A stretch of DNA of 64,000 nt from a bacterium SCSIO 12741 (lineage in GTDB: Bacteria; Bacteroidota; Bacteroidia; Flavobacteriales_G; Salibacteraceae): NCBI GenBank assembly GCA_024398055.1, contig CP073749.1:2480594-2544593 (forward strand), written 5' to 3'. A model generated the notes under the pieces. That model was not told where the DNA came from, searched no databases, and saw nothing but the letters and a program-made list of their open reading frames with translations. Positions 8,236-15,665 of the stretch are shown piece by piece. How positions within the stretch are numbered: the first letter of the stretch is position 1; every line of letters starts with the position of its first letter. The position numbers were made by a program, and so were the translations under genes.

Positions 8236-8245
8236 TACAGGTCAA
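8232..8245. promoter_or_regulatory. FNR-like box 1
   Basis: TTGATACAGGTCAA matches TTGAT-N4-ATCAA with one mismatch. Its centre is 33 bp upstream of the centre of AATCTTTG (8268-8275), a near-match to the -7 element TAnnTTTG, placing it at about -40 from the expected start. It overlaps the stop codon of the regulator gene. Confidence 0.55.
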
Positions 8246-8293
8246 AGGAAAAGGCTGCTATTCCCATAATCTTTGGAGAAAGACAAGAATAAC

Positions 8294-8704
8294 ATGAAGC
8301 ACATAACCAACGGAAAAATCCTGATTTTCATTGGAGCCATGCACACCCTATTGGCCATTACTCCCTTTGCCTTTGGAAAACAGTTTGCCGATTTTTACGG
8401 CTCCTTCTTTTTCAAAATCAGTGAGGGACTTACTGAATTTCCTTTGCTTAATGGAATCATGAATTATGAAAACTTCGCCGCATTTTGGTTCTTCTATTTT
8501 GGGCTTTTAATTCTTCCCATTGGCGTATTGGTTAATCACGTAGAAAAGGTGAATGGTCAAATTCCAAAAAGCTTTATCTACCTCTACTTGATGGTCGTTT
8601 TAATCGGCGTTTATATGATACCCTTCTCTGGAATGACCTTCATCATGCTCCCTCATGCTCTATATATGCTCATTCAGCAGCGCAGAGTTGGGGCGTCCAA
8701 ATGA
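8294..8704 (+). CDS. Four-helix membrane protein, DUF6463-like
   Basis: 136 residues from ATG 8294. A TTG start at 8273 is possible by frame but would lie upstream of, or at, the predicted transcription start. There are four hydrophobic helices: ITNGKILIFIGAMHTLLAIT, then FAAFWFFYFGLLILPIGVLV, IYLYLMVVLIGVYMIP and a last one ending in LPHALYMLIQQ. The sequence resembles the small DUF6463 membrane family as I remember it; its function is not known. An FNR-like box lies upstream, so expression probably depends on the adjacent Crp/Fnr protein. Confidence 0.7.
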   Translation: MKHITNGKILIFIGAMHTLLAITPFAFGKQFADFYGSFFFKISEGLTEFPLLNGIMNYENFAAFWFFYFGLLILPIGVLVNHVEKVNGQIPKSFIYLYLMVVLIGVYMIPFSGMTFIMLPHALYMLIQQRRVGASK

Positions 8705-8765
8705 TTTTACTGAAGTAACGACTCAGTCTACTCTTTAAGGCTATTCCTTAATATCGAAAACGAAT

Positions 8766-8779
8766 TTGATTTAGATCAA
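8766..8779. promoter_or_regulatory. FNR-like box 2 (perfect)
   Basis: TTGATTTAGATCAA is a perfect TTGAT-N4-ATCAA palindrome, extended to TTTGAT...ATCAAA at 8765-8780. Its centre is 33 bp upstream of the centre of GACCTTTG (8802-8809), a -7-like element with one mismatch. The same spacing is seen at box 1. Confidence 0.65.
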
Positions 8780-8825
8780 ATGAGATGGCTTCCGTGCGAT
8801 TGACCTTTGCCAAAAGGTTTAAAAA

Positions 8826-9152
8826 ATGGAAGCAAATAGAATACCGCAAAAATCAATTCTGGGCCCTTGGTGGGTACCCATTAGACCCTGGTTTTACTCG
8901 GCTTGGCTGGCGTATGAATTGACCATTCGCTTTTACGATTACGGGCTTGCGGTCTACCATTACTTTTTAGAATTTGAAAATCACCTGGGAGAATTTGGAG
9001 CCCAAGCCTTGGCTCTGTTTTGCGGCATTGCTGTTTTCCTGATTTGTACATCCTACCTCACTTTGGCTGGGTGTGTTCTGCTGTTTAAATTCTTTAGCAC
9101 CAGGAATGAATCCGGCAATTCAACCGAAGAAAAGTTCAAGTACTATTTCTGA
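8826..9152 (+). CDS. Unknown two-helix membrane protein
   Basis: 108 residues. The N-terminal third is rich in aromatic residues (ILGPWWVPIRPWFYSAW), followed by a helix-prone stretch, a membrane helix (ALALFCGIAVFLICTSYLTL) and a polar tail. I do not recognise a family. It is preceded by a perfect FNR-like palindrome and so probably belongs to the regulon of the Crp/Fnr protein two genes upstream. A small hairpin overlaps its stop codon. Confidence 0.65.
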   Translation: MEANRIPQKSILGPWWVPIRPWFYSAWLAYELTIRFYDYGLAVYHYFLEFENHLGEFGAQALALFCGIAVFLICTSYLTLAGCVLLFKFFSTRNESGNSTEEKFKYYF

Positions 9153-9176
9153 GCCGAAAGGGATATTAATTCGGCT
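9152..9176. terminator. Weak hairpin after the small membrane gene
   Basis: AGCCGAA (9152-9158) pairs with TTCGGCT (9170-9176), 7 bp with an 11-nt loop, starting at the stop codon of the preceding gene. There is no T-run, so the call is tentative. Confidence 0.3.
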
Positions 9177-9227
9177 TCGAGGCCATCTCCATCTTAAGTC
9201 TGACAGAAATCGTTAACTAAATAAGAA

Positions 9228-9809
9228 ATGAATAAACGAATAGCCATTATCATCGGTCACCCCGACAAAGAGAGTTACAACCACGCCTTGGCAGAGGCGT
9301 ACAAAAAAGGAGCTCTGGAAGCAGGTGCTGAGGTCCAGGAAATCGTCATCAACGATTTAGATTTTAACCCCAATCTTCAATTCGGTTATCGAAAACGCAC
9401 CGAACTCGAACCCGACTTATTAAAAGCTCAGGAGGTTCTAAAATGGGCCGATCATTTAGTATGGGTTTACCCCGTTTGGTGGGGCTCCGTGCCTGCCATC
9501 ATGAAAGGATTTCTGGATCGGGTTTTACTACCCGGTTATGCCTTCAACAAAAGGAAAGGATCCTTGTGGTGGGACAAGCTCTTCCAAGGAAAAACTGCCC
9601 GAATTATCTGCACCCTCGACCAACCTGCCTGGTACTACAAGTGGGTATACGGAAACCCAAGTCACAAAGCCATGAAAGGGCTAACCCTAAATTTTATTGG
9701 AGTCAAGTCTGTGAAATTTACCACCATTGGTCCCATCCGTCTTTCCAAAGATAGCTTTAGGGAGAAGTGGCTGCGGAAAGTGGAAGGGCTTGGGAAAAAC
9801 GGAAGGTGA
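9228..9809 (+). CDS. NAD(P)H quinone oxidoreductase, Flavodoxin_2 family
   Basis: 193 residues with a flavodoxin-like fold: IAIIIGHPDKESYNHALAEA at the N-terminus (phosphate loop of the FMN or FAD site) and VWVYPVWWGSVPAIMKGFLD near residues 79-98, the hallmark of the KefF/NQO1/MdaB group. These enzymes reduce quinones or electrophiles with NAD(P)H in the cytoplasm. No KefB/C antiporter is adjacent. It stands alone, about 75 bp after the preceding gene and with no FNR-like box. Confidence 0.88.
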   Translation: MNKRIAIIIGHPDKESYNHALAEAYKKGALEAGAEVQEIVINDLDFNPNLQFGYRKRTELEPDLLKAQEVLKWADHLVWVYPVWWGSVPAIMKGFLDRVLLPGYAFNKRKGSLWWDKLFQGKTARIICTLDQPAWYYKWVYGNPSHKAMKGLTLNFIGVKSVKFTTIGPIRLSKDSFREKWLRKVEGLGKNGR

Positions 9810-9823
9810 AGTTTGATCAAAAT

Positions 9824-9862
9824 GGTTTATTTTAGGGTCAAACTAAACTGTATCTTCTGTTT
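9824..9862. repeat. Dispersed AACTAAACTGT motif, copy B
   Basis: TTTATTTTAGGGTC then AAACTAAACTGTA and TCTTCT. It is closely similar to copies C (11649) and D (13036), and lies between the oxidoreductase and the eCIS-core gene. Confidence 0.55.
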
Positions 9863-9973
9863 CACCCTTTGATCCTTTTTTTAAGTATCCTTCGTGAATC
9901 TACGCGTGATTGGCTTCCTGGATGAACTAAGGTAGGCGGTCACCTTGCAGAAGTGCACCCAAAGCGTGCGTGC

Positions 9974-11551
9974 ATGAATTCTAATACCCGGAAAAATCGA
10001 CATAACAGTAGTTCACCCGCGGCCAATAGCACGGAAGGAACGACCCGTAAAAGTGATACTCATCAAGGGATCATTGACAAACGATCAGAATTTGCATCCC
10101 AGCGTCAATGGGTTGATTTAGTTCAGAATCCGCCAATTGGATCAGCTCCCGTTCAGAGAAAGGAGAATAATACAGGACTTCCAGATGATCTAAAATCGGG
10201 AATAGAAAGCCTTTCCGGGTATTCCATGGACCACGTAAAAGTTCATTATAATTCGGATAGGCCTGCCCAATTAAGGGCTCATGCTTTTGCGCAAGGGTCG
10301 TCGATTCATTTGGCAAGAGGTCAAGAAAAACATTTACCCCATGAAGCCTGGCATGTTGTGCAACAAATGCAAGGAAGGGTACAACCAACCATTCAAATGA
10401 AAGAGGGACCCGATATAAACGACCAAGCTGAGCTGGAAAGCGAGGCCGATAGAATGGGGGAGAAGGCTTTGCAAGCCAAAGCCAAACCCTCGGCACGGCT
10501 TCGCGAAGCAGGTCTAAGTCAGTCCACTTCTGCCGTTCAATTGATGCCTCAGAATCGCAAAGAGTTTAAAGAGGCTCGAGCCTATTTGATAAAGGCTGCC
10601 AGGCCAAATCTATACAGCAACGAGGCTGTGATGCTTTTGACCCGACTCGATATATACAGCCATTTAAAACGATTACCTACAACCAATCGAGGTGGTAAAG
10701 AGGTATATAACGATACTCTTATTGATGCCATTAAAGAAGGAATAGACAATTCAAACATTCAGCAGGAATTTAAACAGGCTTGTATTGCTGCTGATCCAAC
10801 AGGAGGATTGGAACGGTGGAAGTTTATTCTACAACATTTGAAAAGTGGACTTCACGATGAATTGATGGAATATAAGCCATTTAAAGATCGCTGGTTTGGG
10901 TTAACAGGTCGGGTGAATAAATGGGGTACGGTAAGCTCTACCTTGATGGTACAGGGAGCTATGCAGGCCATTATGGGAAATGAAGTTTCCGCTGCCGCCT
11001 TTGCCGTTCGAAGTATTTCTCAGCAGATCAAATTGTTTATCGTCAATACGGTTAGCCTGGCCCAGAAAATTGAACATCCAGTAGGTTACAGGAGATTAAT
11101 TACTGGCGTTAGCATGTTTATGGAAGTCGCCAAGTTTTTCGAGACCTGGACCAAAGCGGGATTGACTGACGATAAAATGGCCTTGTTGAGGAAAATCTCC
11201 AATTACATGAAGAAAGTAAGGGCGGCGTTGTTATTTATTAAAGAAGCCGTGCTGCATATTGTTCCCAAAAGCCTGGCTCCATTTGATAAGTACTTCAACG
11301 TTTCAGTGGGTATGCTTGAGGCGATATTAAATTTTTGTTCCGTTTCAGATAAGAACGTGGCGCCCGACATAATCAACAATGTAGCAAAGATGATCAAGCA
11401 CCTGTTTAGTGGAGGTATCGAGATGTTTAAGCATATCTATAAGGTTTTAAAAGAAATGGCTACAAAACCAAGAGTGAGGGCCGCCTCAGGGGGCATCAAA
11501 GTGGACCTATGGAGGTGCACCTTTTGGATGATGTTAGCCCCGCTGATTTAG
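9974..11551 (+). CDS. eCIS-core domain (DUF4157) protein with unknown helical C-terminus
   Basis: 525 residues from ATG 9974; a GTG at 9953 would add seven. A polar, low-complexity N-terminus (about 65 residues) is followed by a DUF4157/eCIS-core domain at about residues 70-140: LSGYSMDHVKVHYNSDRP, AFAQGSSIHLARGQE and LPHEAWHVVQQMQGRV, with HEAWH as an HExxH zinc-type motif. ELESEADRMG follows near residue 155. The C-terminal 350 residues are mostly amphipathic to hydrophobic helices without a motif I know. In other bacteria DUF4157 proteins are often cargo or toxins of extracellular contractile injection systems. No such apparatus is in this window, so here it is an orphan or loads onto a distant one. 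Confidence 0.82.
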   Translation: MNSNTRKNRHNSSSPAANSTEGTTRKSDTHQGIIDKRSEFASQRQWVDLVQNPPIGSAPVQRKENNTGLPDDLKSGIESLSGYSMDHVKVHYNSDRPAQLRAHAFAQGSSIHLARGQEKHLPHEAWHVVQQMQGRVQPTIQMKEGPDINDQAELESEADRMGEKALQAKAKPSARLREAGLSQSTSAVQLMPQNRKEFKEARAYLIKAARPNLYSNEAVMLLTRLDIYSHLKRLPTTNRGGKEVYNDTLIDAIKEGIDNSNIQQEFKQACIAADPTGGLERWKFILQHLKSGLHDELMEYKPFKDRWFGLTGRVNKWGTVSSTLMVQGAMQAIMGNEVSAAAFAVRSISQQIKLFIVNTVSLAQKIEHPVGYRRLITGVSMFMEVAKFFETWTKAGLTDDKMALLRKISNYMKKVRAALLFIKEAVLHIVPKSLAPFDKYFNVSVGMLEAILNFCSVSDKNVAPDIINNVAKMIKHLFSGGIEMFKHIYKVLKEMATKPRVRAASGGIKVDLWRCTFWMMLAPLI

Positions 11552-11891
11552 AAATGCAGAGGACAGGCCATGCCCACACGATTTAGTTTATTCCGTTTTG
11601 TCCCACCCTACCGGATTGACATTGCCGCAGCTGGAGTTTGGTTAAATTGGTTAATTTTAGGTTTAAACTAAACTGTACTTCCTTGAAGAATACTTCATTT
11701 TATAACTGCGTTTAAATAAACTTTGTGAATGACATAAAACGGTTTTGTTAGTTGCAGTTTTCCTGAATAAAATCACTACTAAACAATGAAATTTAATCGA
11801 AATTTTTTCCAGAAAATTACTCAATGAAATGTGTTGCCTTCTGGAATTTGAATTCGTCTTTACAATTGCCAAACTTTAAATTACATCAATA
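11552..11891. other. 340-bp AT-rich gap
   Basis: No convincing gene. It contains dispersed motif copy C (11649-11686) and is otherwise AT-rich. The minus-strand open frame at 11663-11872 lacks a family resemblance and a plausible start context. Confidence 0.5.
11649..11686. repeat. Dispersed AACTAAACTGT motif, copy C
   Basis: TTAATTTTAGGTTT then AAACTAAACTGTA and CTTCCT. It lies about 205 bp upstream of the lipoprotein gene at 11892. Confidence 0.55.
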
Positions 11892-12380
11892 ATGAAATAC
11901 CTTGCTAAACTGAGCTTTGCCCTTCTTTTATTTTCGATTTTAGGAGCTTGTAGTTCCAATTCTTCTAATGATAGAATTTATGAAGATACGGTTGAGTATG
12001 AAGAATCTGCGCCAATGACCGAGGCTGAATTAAAACAACAACTGAAGGACCGGGAATGCTATGATGGAAGTGAATATTTAAATGGTTCATTAAAGTATAA
12101 ACCAATCTATAAAAATGCTTTTAGCACAAAAGTCAAAGGATTAAAGTTGTTTTGTACCTTGAGGAGTAAGGCTACTCTGGCAACCTATAAAGATGTTAAA
12201 GCCAAGGTGAGATTTGTGTCCAAAACAGGAACGGTGATACTGGAGAAAGAATTTGACGTTTACGAATTCATAACCCCCAATGATAGCATTAAGTATTCAA
12301 CTGAAATTGTTGTGACCAATCAACAATTTAAAGACATTGCCAGTTTTAATTGGGGTATTTTACGGGCAGATTGCAAATGA
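11892..12380 (+). CDS. Unknown lipoprotein
   Basis: 162 residues. The signal peptide ends in ILGAC (lipobox, Cys20), followed by a Ser/Asn-rich linker and an acidic stretch (YEDTVEYEESAPMTEAE). The remaining 110 residues look like a small beta-rich domain (LKLFCTLRSKATLATYKD, AKVRFVSKTGTVILEKEF, IASFNWGI). There is a cysteine near residue 57 and the protein ends CK, so a disulfide is possible. I recognise no family; the beta pattern is like immunoglobulin-type domains in other Bacteroidetes lipoproteins. It stands in the AT-rich accessory stretch. Confidence 0.7.
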   Translation: MKYLAKLSFALLLFSILGACSSNSSNDRIYEDTVEYEESAPMTEAELKQQLKDRECYDGSEYLNGSLKYKPIYKNAFSTKVKGLKLFCTLRSKATLATYKDVKAKVRFVSKTGTVILEKEFDVYEFITPNDSIKYSTEIVVTNQQFKDIASFNWGILRADCK

Positions 12381-12564
12381 TTAAGATTTTGCCATTTATA
12401 GCTTCTGATTACCAAATTATCAGCGAGTTTCCTTTTTCAGAGTGAACACTTCTTCAGCTTTATTGACGAAAAAGGAAGTTAGTTCATCGTATTCGGATTG
12501 TAAGGATTATTTTCTATGGCGAGTATCAAATTCAAAGTCTTGAATCCATTGGACTATAAATCTT

Positions 12565-12974
12565 AAAAAAAAAACTATTCTATTAGAAACCAAAAGACTG
12601 CTGGCTGGGAATGGAAATTTTCTTCTTCAACGAAAACACCGAAAAGAAGAAATCACCTATCGATTTGAAGAGTTAATCCGGCAAACCGAAAAAAGAACAA
12701 AAGGATCAGCTATTACGCGGAAAAGCTAAATGTGAGCACGGTATGTCTATCCGAGTGCGTAAAACAAACGTCTCAAAAGACCGCCAAAAAGATCTTGACC
12801 GAATACATAATCATGGAGGCTCACTTCAAGTTGCTCAACACCCAGTTTAGCGTAGAAACCATCGCCACAGAACTCGGCTTCGACGATAGATCCAACTTCA
12901 TCAATTTTTATAAAAAGCACACCAGGCTAACCCCTAATCAAGAACGGAAAAGCAACCTTCCTGTTCGGGTTTGA
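12565..12974 (+). pseudogene. AraC-family regulator, frameshifted remnant
   Basis: The frame from about 12565 reads ILLETKRLLAGNG...LQRKHRKEEITYRF, then EELIRQTEKRTKGSA; after a one-base loss near 12710 the sequence continues in another frame as YYAEKLNVSTVCLSECVKQT and then the second AraC helix-turn-helix (FSVETIATELGFDDRSNF, YKKHTRLTPNQ). Together these are the linker and DNA-binding domain of an AraC/XylS regulator. The N-terminal sensor domain is not recognisable upstream, and a run of ten A (12565-12574) may mark a second frameshift. It is very probably nonfunctional. Confidence 0.75.
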
Positions 12975-13035
12975 ATAGAGACTTGCAAAGTTGAAAATTT
13001 GAATAGCGGGGTTAGGGAATTGTTGGTTGGAAAAG

Positions 13036-13076
13036 TTTAATTTTAGGATTCAACAAAACTAAACTGTACTTCTTCT
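13036..13076. repeat. Dispersed AACTAAACTGT motif, copy D
   Basis: TTTAATTTTAGGATTCAAC then AAAACTAAACTGTA and CTTCTTCT. The gap between the two conserved blocks is about 4 nt longer than in copies B and C. It lies about 100 bp before the STAS-HATPase gene. Confidence 0.55.
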
Positions 13077-13172
13077 CTTGTTTCCTATTCTGCTTCCGAA
13101 TTTTGGGGTATTTATTCAAATCGAATATCTACAAGAAAATGATAGCATTGATGTTGTGCTCAATTATTTTTA

Positions 13173-14450
13173 ATGCAAAAAAGAAAATCGAATCGAAATA
13201 CCTGGTTCAGGCAAAATAACTCAACTATTAAGTTTACAGGAAAGCTTAACTCTTTTAATGTTAAGGATTTTTGTTCTGCAATTAATCGATTTAAGCAGTC
13301 GGAAAATGAAAATTTGACTGTTGATTTCTCAAGAGTTATGCAGGCTTATCCTAACGGAGTGCTTCCAATAATTTCAACCATCACTGAAATTAGGGATGAA
13401 GGATATGATGTATACGTCAAATTACCACAAAGTGATAATGTCAGACGACTGTTTCGAAGTGTTAATTGGGCGCATTTTTTGTCTCCAGCACAATTTGAGA
13501 AATCGGAATCAACTCATGATCGACATTTAGTTACTAGGAATTTTAGAGATGAAAATGAGCAGACACAAGTAGTTAATGATTTTATGGATGTCGTTTTGCG
13601 GAGCATAGAGGTACCGAAGGATGTACTATCCGGGTTGGAATGGTCAATCAATGAAATTACGGACAATGTTTTGAATCATTCTCAAGGAATAAATGGCGGT
13701 TTTGTCCAAGTAAGTACATATCCGACAAATGGACAAATAGCATTTGCTGTTGCTGATTCAGGAAAAGGGATATTGACTTCTCTAAAAGAGAGATTTCCGT
13801 CATTAAGGACTGATATGCAGGCGATCGGAGAGGCCGTTAAAGCTGGTGTTACAAGTAACCCGAAATATGGTCAAGGTAATGGACTTGCAGGATCATTAAG
13901 AGTTGCTACTCTGACAGGAGGATCCTTGGAGGTTACAAGCGGAAGTGCTAGAGTAATAAGTACAATTGATAATACCACGCGAAACAACCGAAAAGACTAT
14001 CAATATTACCAGGGTACATTGGTTTGTGGACAGATTAAGGTGACTTCTGATTTCTCAATTTCCAAAGCTCTAAATTTTGGAATGGATGAGGACTATGAGC
14101 CTGGAAATGTCATTGATTATCATTATGAAATGGAAGATGAAGATTGTTTATTCCTTTCTATGAAAAATGAAACTACCGGTTTTGGAACAAGACGTTCAGG
14201 AAAACAAATTAACACAAAGATTAATAATTTAATAAAGGCAAAGCCGAGTTATCCGTTGGTAATTGATTGGGAAGGAGTCCCTGTAATTTCAAGTAGTTTC
14301 GCGGATGAAATGATTGGAAAGTTATTTCTAAAAATGGGGGCTATTTCTTTTTCATCAATAATTAGAAATACCAACATGGAACCATTAATTAGAAATTTAC
14401 TTGATAAGGCAATCGCTCAAAGATTAACACAGGCGAACGACGGAGAATAG
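13173..14450 (+). CDS. STAS - HATPase - DUF4325 three-domain protein
   Basis: 425 residues without signal peptide or membrane helix. Residues about 15-100 look like a STAS-type domain (STIKFTGKLNSFNVKDF, NLTVDFSRVMQAYPNGVLPI). Residues about 125-265 form a GHKL ATPase: N-box SINEITDNVLNHS, G1 VADSGKGI and G2 YGQGNGLAGSL. The C-terminal 85 residues match a DUF4325 STAS-like domain (PLVIDWEGVPVISSSFADEM). This mimics a partner-switching module (anti-sigma kinase plus antagonist) fused in one chain. It could be a signalling switch or part of a defence locus; the sequence does not decide. It sits in an AT-rich accessory stretch. Confidence 0.78.
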   Translation: MQKRKSNRNTWFRQNNSTIKFTGKLNSFNVKDFCSAINRFKQSENENLTVDFSRVMQAYPNGVLPIISTITEIRDEGYDVYVKLPQSDNVRRLFRSVNWAHFLSPAQFEKSESTHDRHLVTRNFRDENEQTQVVNDFMDVVLRSIEVPKDVLSGLEWSINEITDNVLNHSQGINGGFVQVSTYPTNGQIAFAVADSGKGILTSLKERFPSLRTDMQAIGEAVKAGVTSNPKYGQGNGLAGSLRVATLTGGSLEVTSGSARVISTIDNTTRNNRKDYQYYQGTLVCGQIKVTSDFSISKALNFGMDEDYEPGNVIDYHYEMEDEDCLFLSMKNETTGFGTRRSGKQINTKINNLIKAKPSYPLVIDWEGVPVISSSFADEMIGKLFLKMGAISFSSIIRNTNMEPLIRNLLDKAIAQRLTQANDGE

Positions 14451-14516
14451 AAAGGGTATTTCGTCTCAACTCAAGTTAGTAAATATTTATGCCCACCTCT
14501 GCGCAGTTTATCCATT

Positions 14517-14569
14517 TCGGTCATGAGACCGATTCACCAATACCTCGTCGTAGTTTCAAACTACGACGA
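14517..14569. other. Two adjacent hairpins after the STAS-HATPase gene
   Basis: TCGGTC/GACCGA (14517-14532, 4-nt loop) is followed by a nearly perfect palindrome, 12-bp arms around a single C (14545-14569, left arm TCGTCGTAGTTT). They occupy the 290-bp gap before the next gene. They could be a terminator of the STAS gene (TTTTC follows) or a palindromic mobile-element site. Confidence 0.45.
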
Positions 14570-14740
14570 AACTTTTCTTCTATTTTCAATGCGAAGGGAA
14601 TTAAATTTTTTAAGTTCTGAAAATAAGTATTTTGATGATTAAATTCTGAAAGTAAAACTTAAAGTGAACTCGAGTCGGAAAAAGGCTGGGGGAGAGATAT
14701 GTCGTGTTATGAATCTGATTATTTGTAAGAATTTTAGACG

Positions 14741-15331
14741 ATGAATTTCTTTTGGAAAAAGGGAACAAAAAACAAGAGTGATGAGATTAACGATGAATTA
14801 TCATCTGACAATATCAAGCAAGGTCTAAGCAGCTATATTGTTGATAATGGTCTTCCAAATGTTCTGCTTGAGATAATTAAGGAGGAAGTTAGCAGCTCCG
14901 AATTTAGCCGTGCGTTTGGAACTGATTATAATGCTCCATATTCAATTCTTCAACTTACCGAAAAAGAACAACAGATTTATCAAACCAATAGATATCAACC
15001 AATTTTTTCATATTCACATTCAACAATTTTTGCATTTGATACAGAATTAGGTGGATTTATAAGATATGACGTAGAAGACGAATTGGATGAGAAAGACATT
15101 ATAGTTTATTCATGGGATGGATTATTTGTAAATCAGATTCTATTCTGGTGGGAATGTGAAATACCTGATGAGGAAATCATTAGTATCGGAGATTACTTGG
15201 GGTTGAATCATACAAGGGAAATCCTAAGAAGTATTTATGACAAGACAAATGGCAATGGTTTTAAAACTGTTGATTCCGCAAGCCAATGGGAACTGGAAAT
15301 ATTGAAGAGAATAGATGGGGTAATTCAATAA
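14741..15331 (+). CDS. Unknown acidic cytoplasmic protein
   Basis: 196 residues, acidic, no signal or membrane segment. The N-terminus is polar (WKKGTKNKSDEINDELSSDN); a central part (SHSTIFAFDTELGGFIRYD, then EDELDEKDIIVYSWDGLFV) has alternating beta/acidic character vaguely like SUKH/SMI1-type immunity proteins. The resemblance is not strong enough to assign a family. It follows the STAS-HATPase gene on the same strand, but a 290-bp gap with strong hairpins argues against one transcript. Base composition is AT-rich like its neighbour, suggesting a common origin. Confidence 0.65.
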   Translation: MNFFWKKGTKNKSDEINDELSSDNIKQGLSSYIVDNGLPNVLLEIIKEEVSSSEFSRAFGTDYNAPYSILQLTEKEQQIYQTNRYQPIFSYSHSTIFAFDTELGGFIRYDVEDELDEKDIIVYSWDGLFVNQILFWWECEIPDEEIISIGDYLGLNHTREILRSIYDKTNGNGFKTVDSASQWELEILKRIDGVIQ

Positions 15332-15665
15332 AACCAGTGAACGGTTCAACATTTGGTGAACTTCTCGCTTCTTCTTAATGCAAAAAGAAAACGAGGATCC
15401 TCAATAGAATTTCGCTCTCTCCAATTAGCTTCCAGGACTCACTTCTCGCTTCTAATTTCGTACCCAAATCTGGATTAAACTCGAATGACTTTATTTGTGC
15501 ATTGACACCGTCAATTAGTTAAAAATAAGTTCGTTGTAAAAAAAAACGACTTATCAGGTCAACAGTTTTACCTGATTGACCTATTTTTAATTCATGTTTC
15601 GAACCCTCTACAACCGGAGGGGATGCAACCAAAATTAAATAAACGTTTATTCAAACTCCTTTACT
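15332..15665. other. 334-bp gap with a decayed tRNA-flank repeat and overlapping hairpins
   Basis: No gene is seen. Positions 15360-15464 are a degenerate copy of the 131-bp unit found beside tRNA-Leu (ACTTCTCGC...TTAATGCAAAAA...ACGAG...CTTCTCGCTTCTAATTTCGTAC). Further right are two mutually exclusive stems at 15554-15582 and a small CCCTC/GAGGG hairpin near 15610. Confidence 0.5.
15554..15582. other. Two overlapping, mutually exclusive stems
   Basis: TCAGGT (15554-15559) can pair with ACCTGA (15570-15575). AGGTCAA (15556-15562) can instead pair with TTGACCT (15576-15582), which is followed by ATTTTTA. The two stems share 15556-15559, so only one can form. The second resembles a weak terminator about 85 bp upstream of the protease gene. 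Confidence 0.4.

Noticed and set aside
11663-11872. Small minus-strand gene of 69 codons in the gap before the lipoprotein
   Set aside because: It is AT-rich random-looking sequence, without conserved pattern, and overlaps dispersed motif copy C.
12732-12974. Intact small AraC gene starting at GTG 12732
   Set aside because: The open frame begins in the middle of the DNA-binding domain, and the preceding half continues in another frame upstream, so it is a pseudogene remnant.
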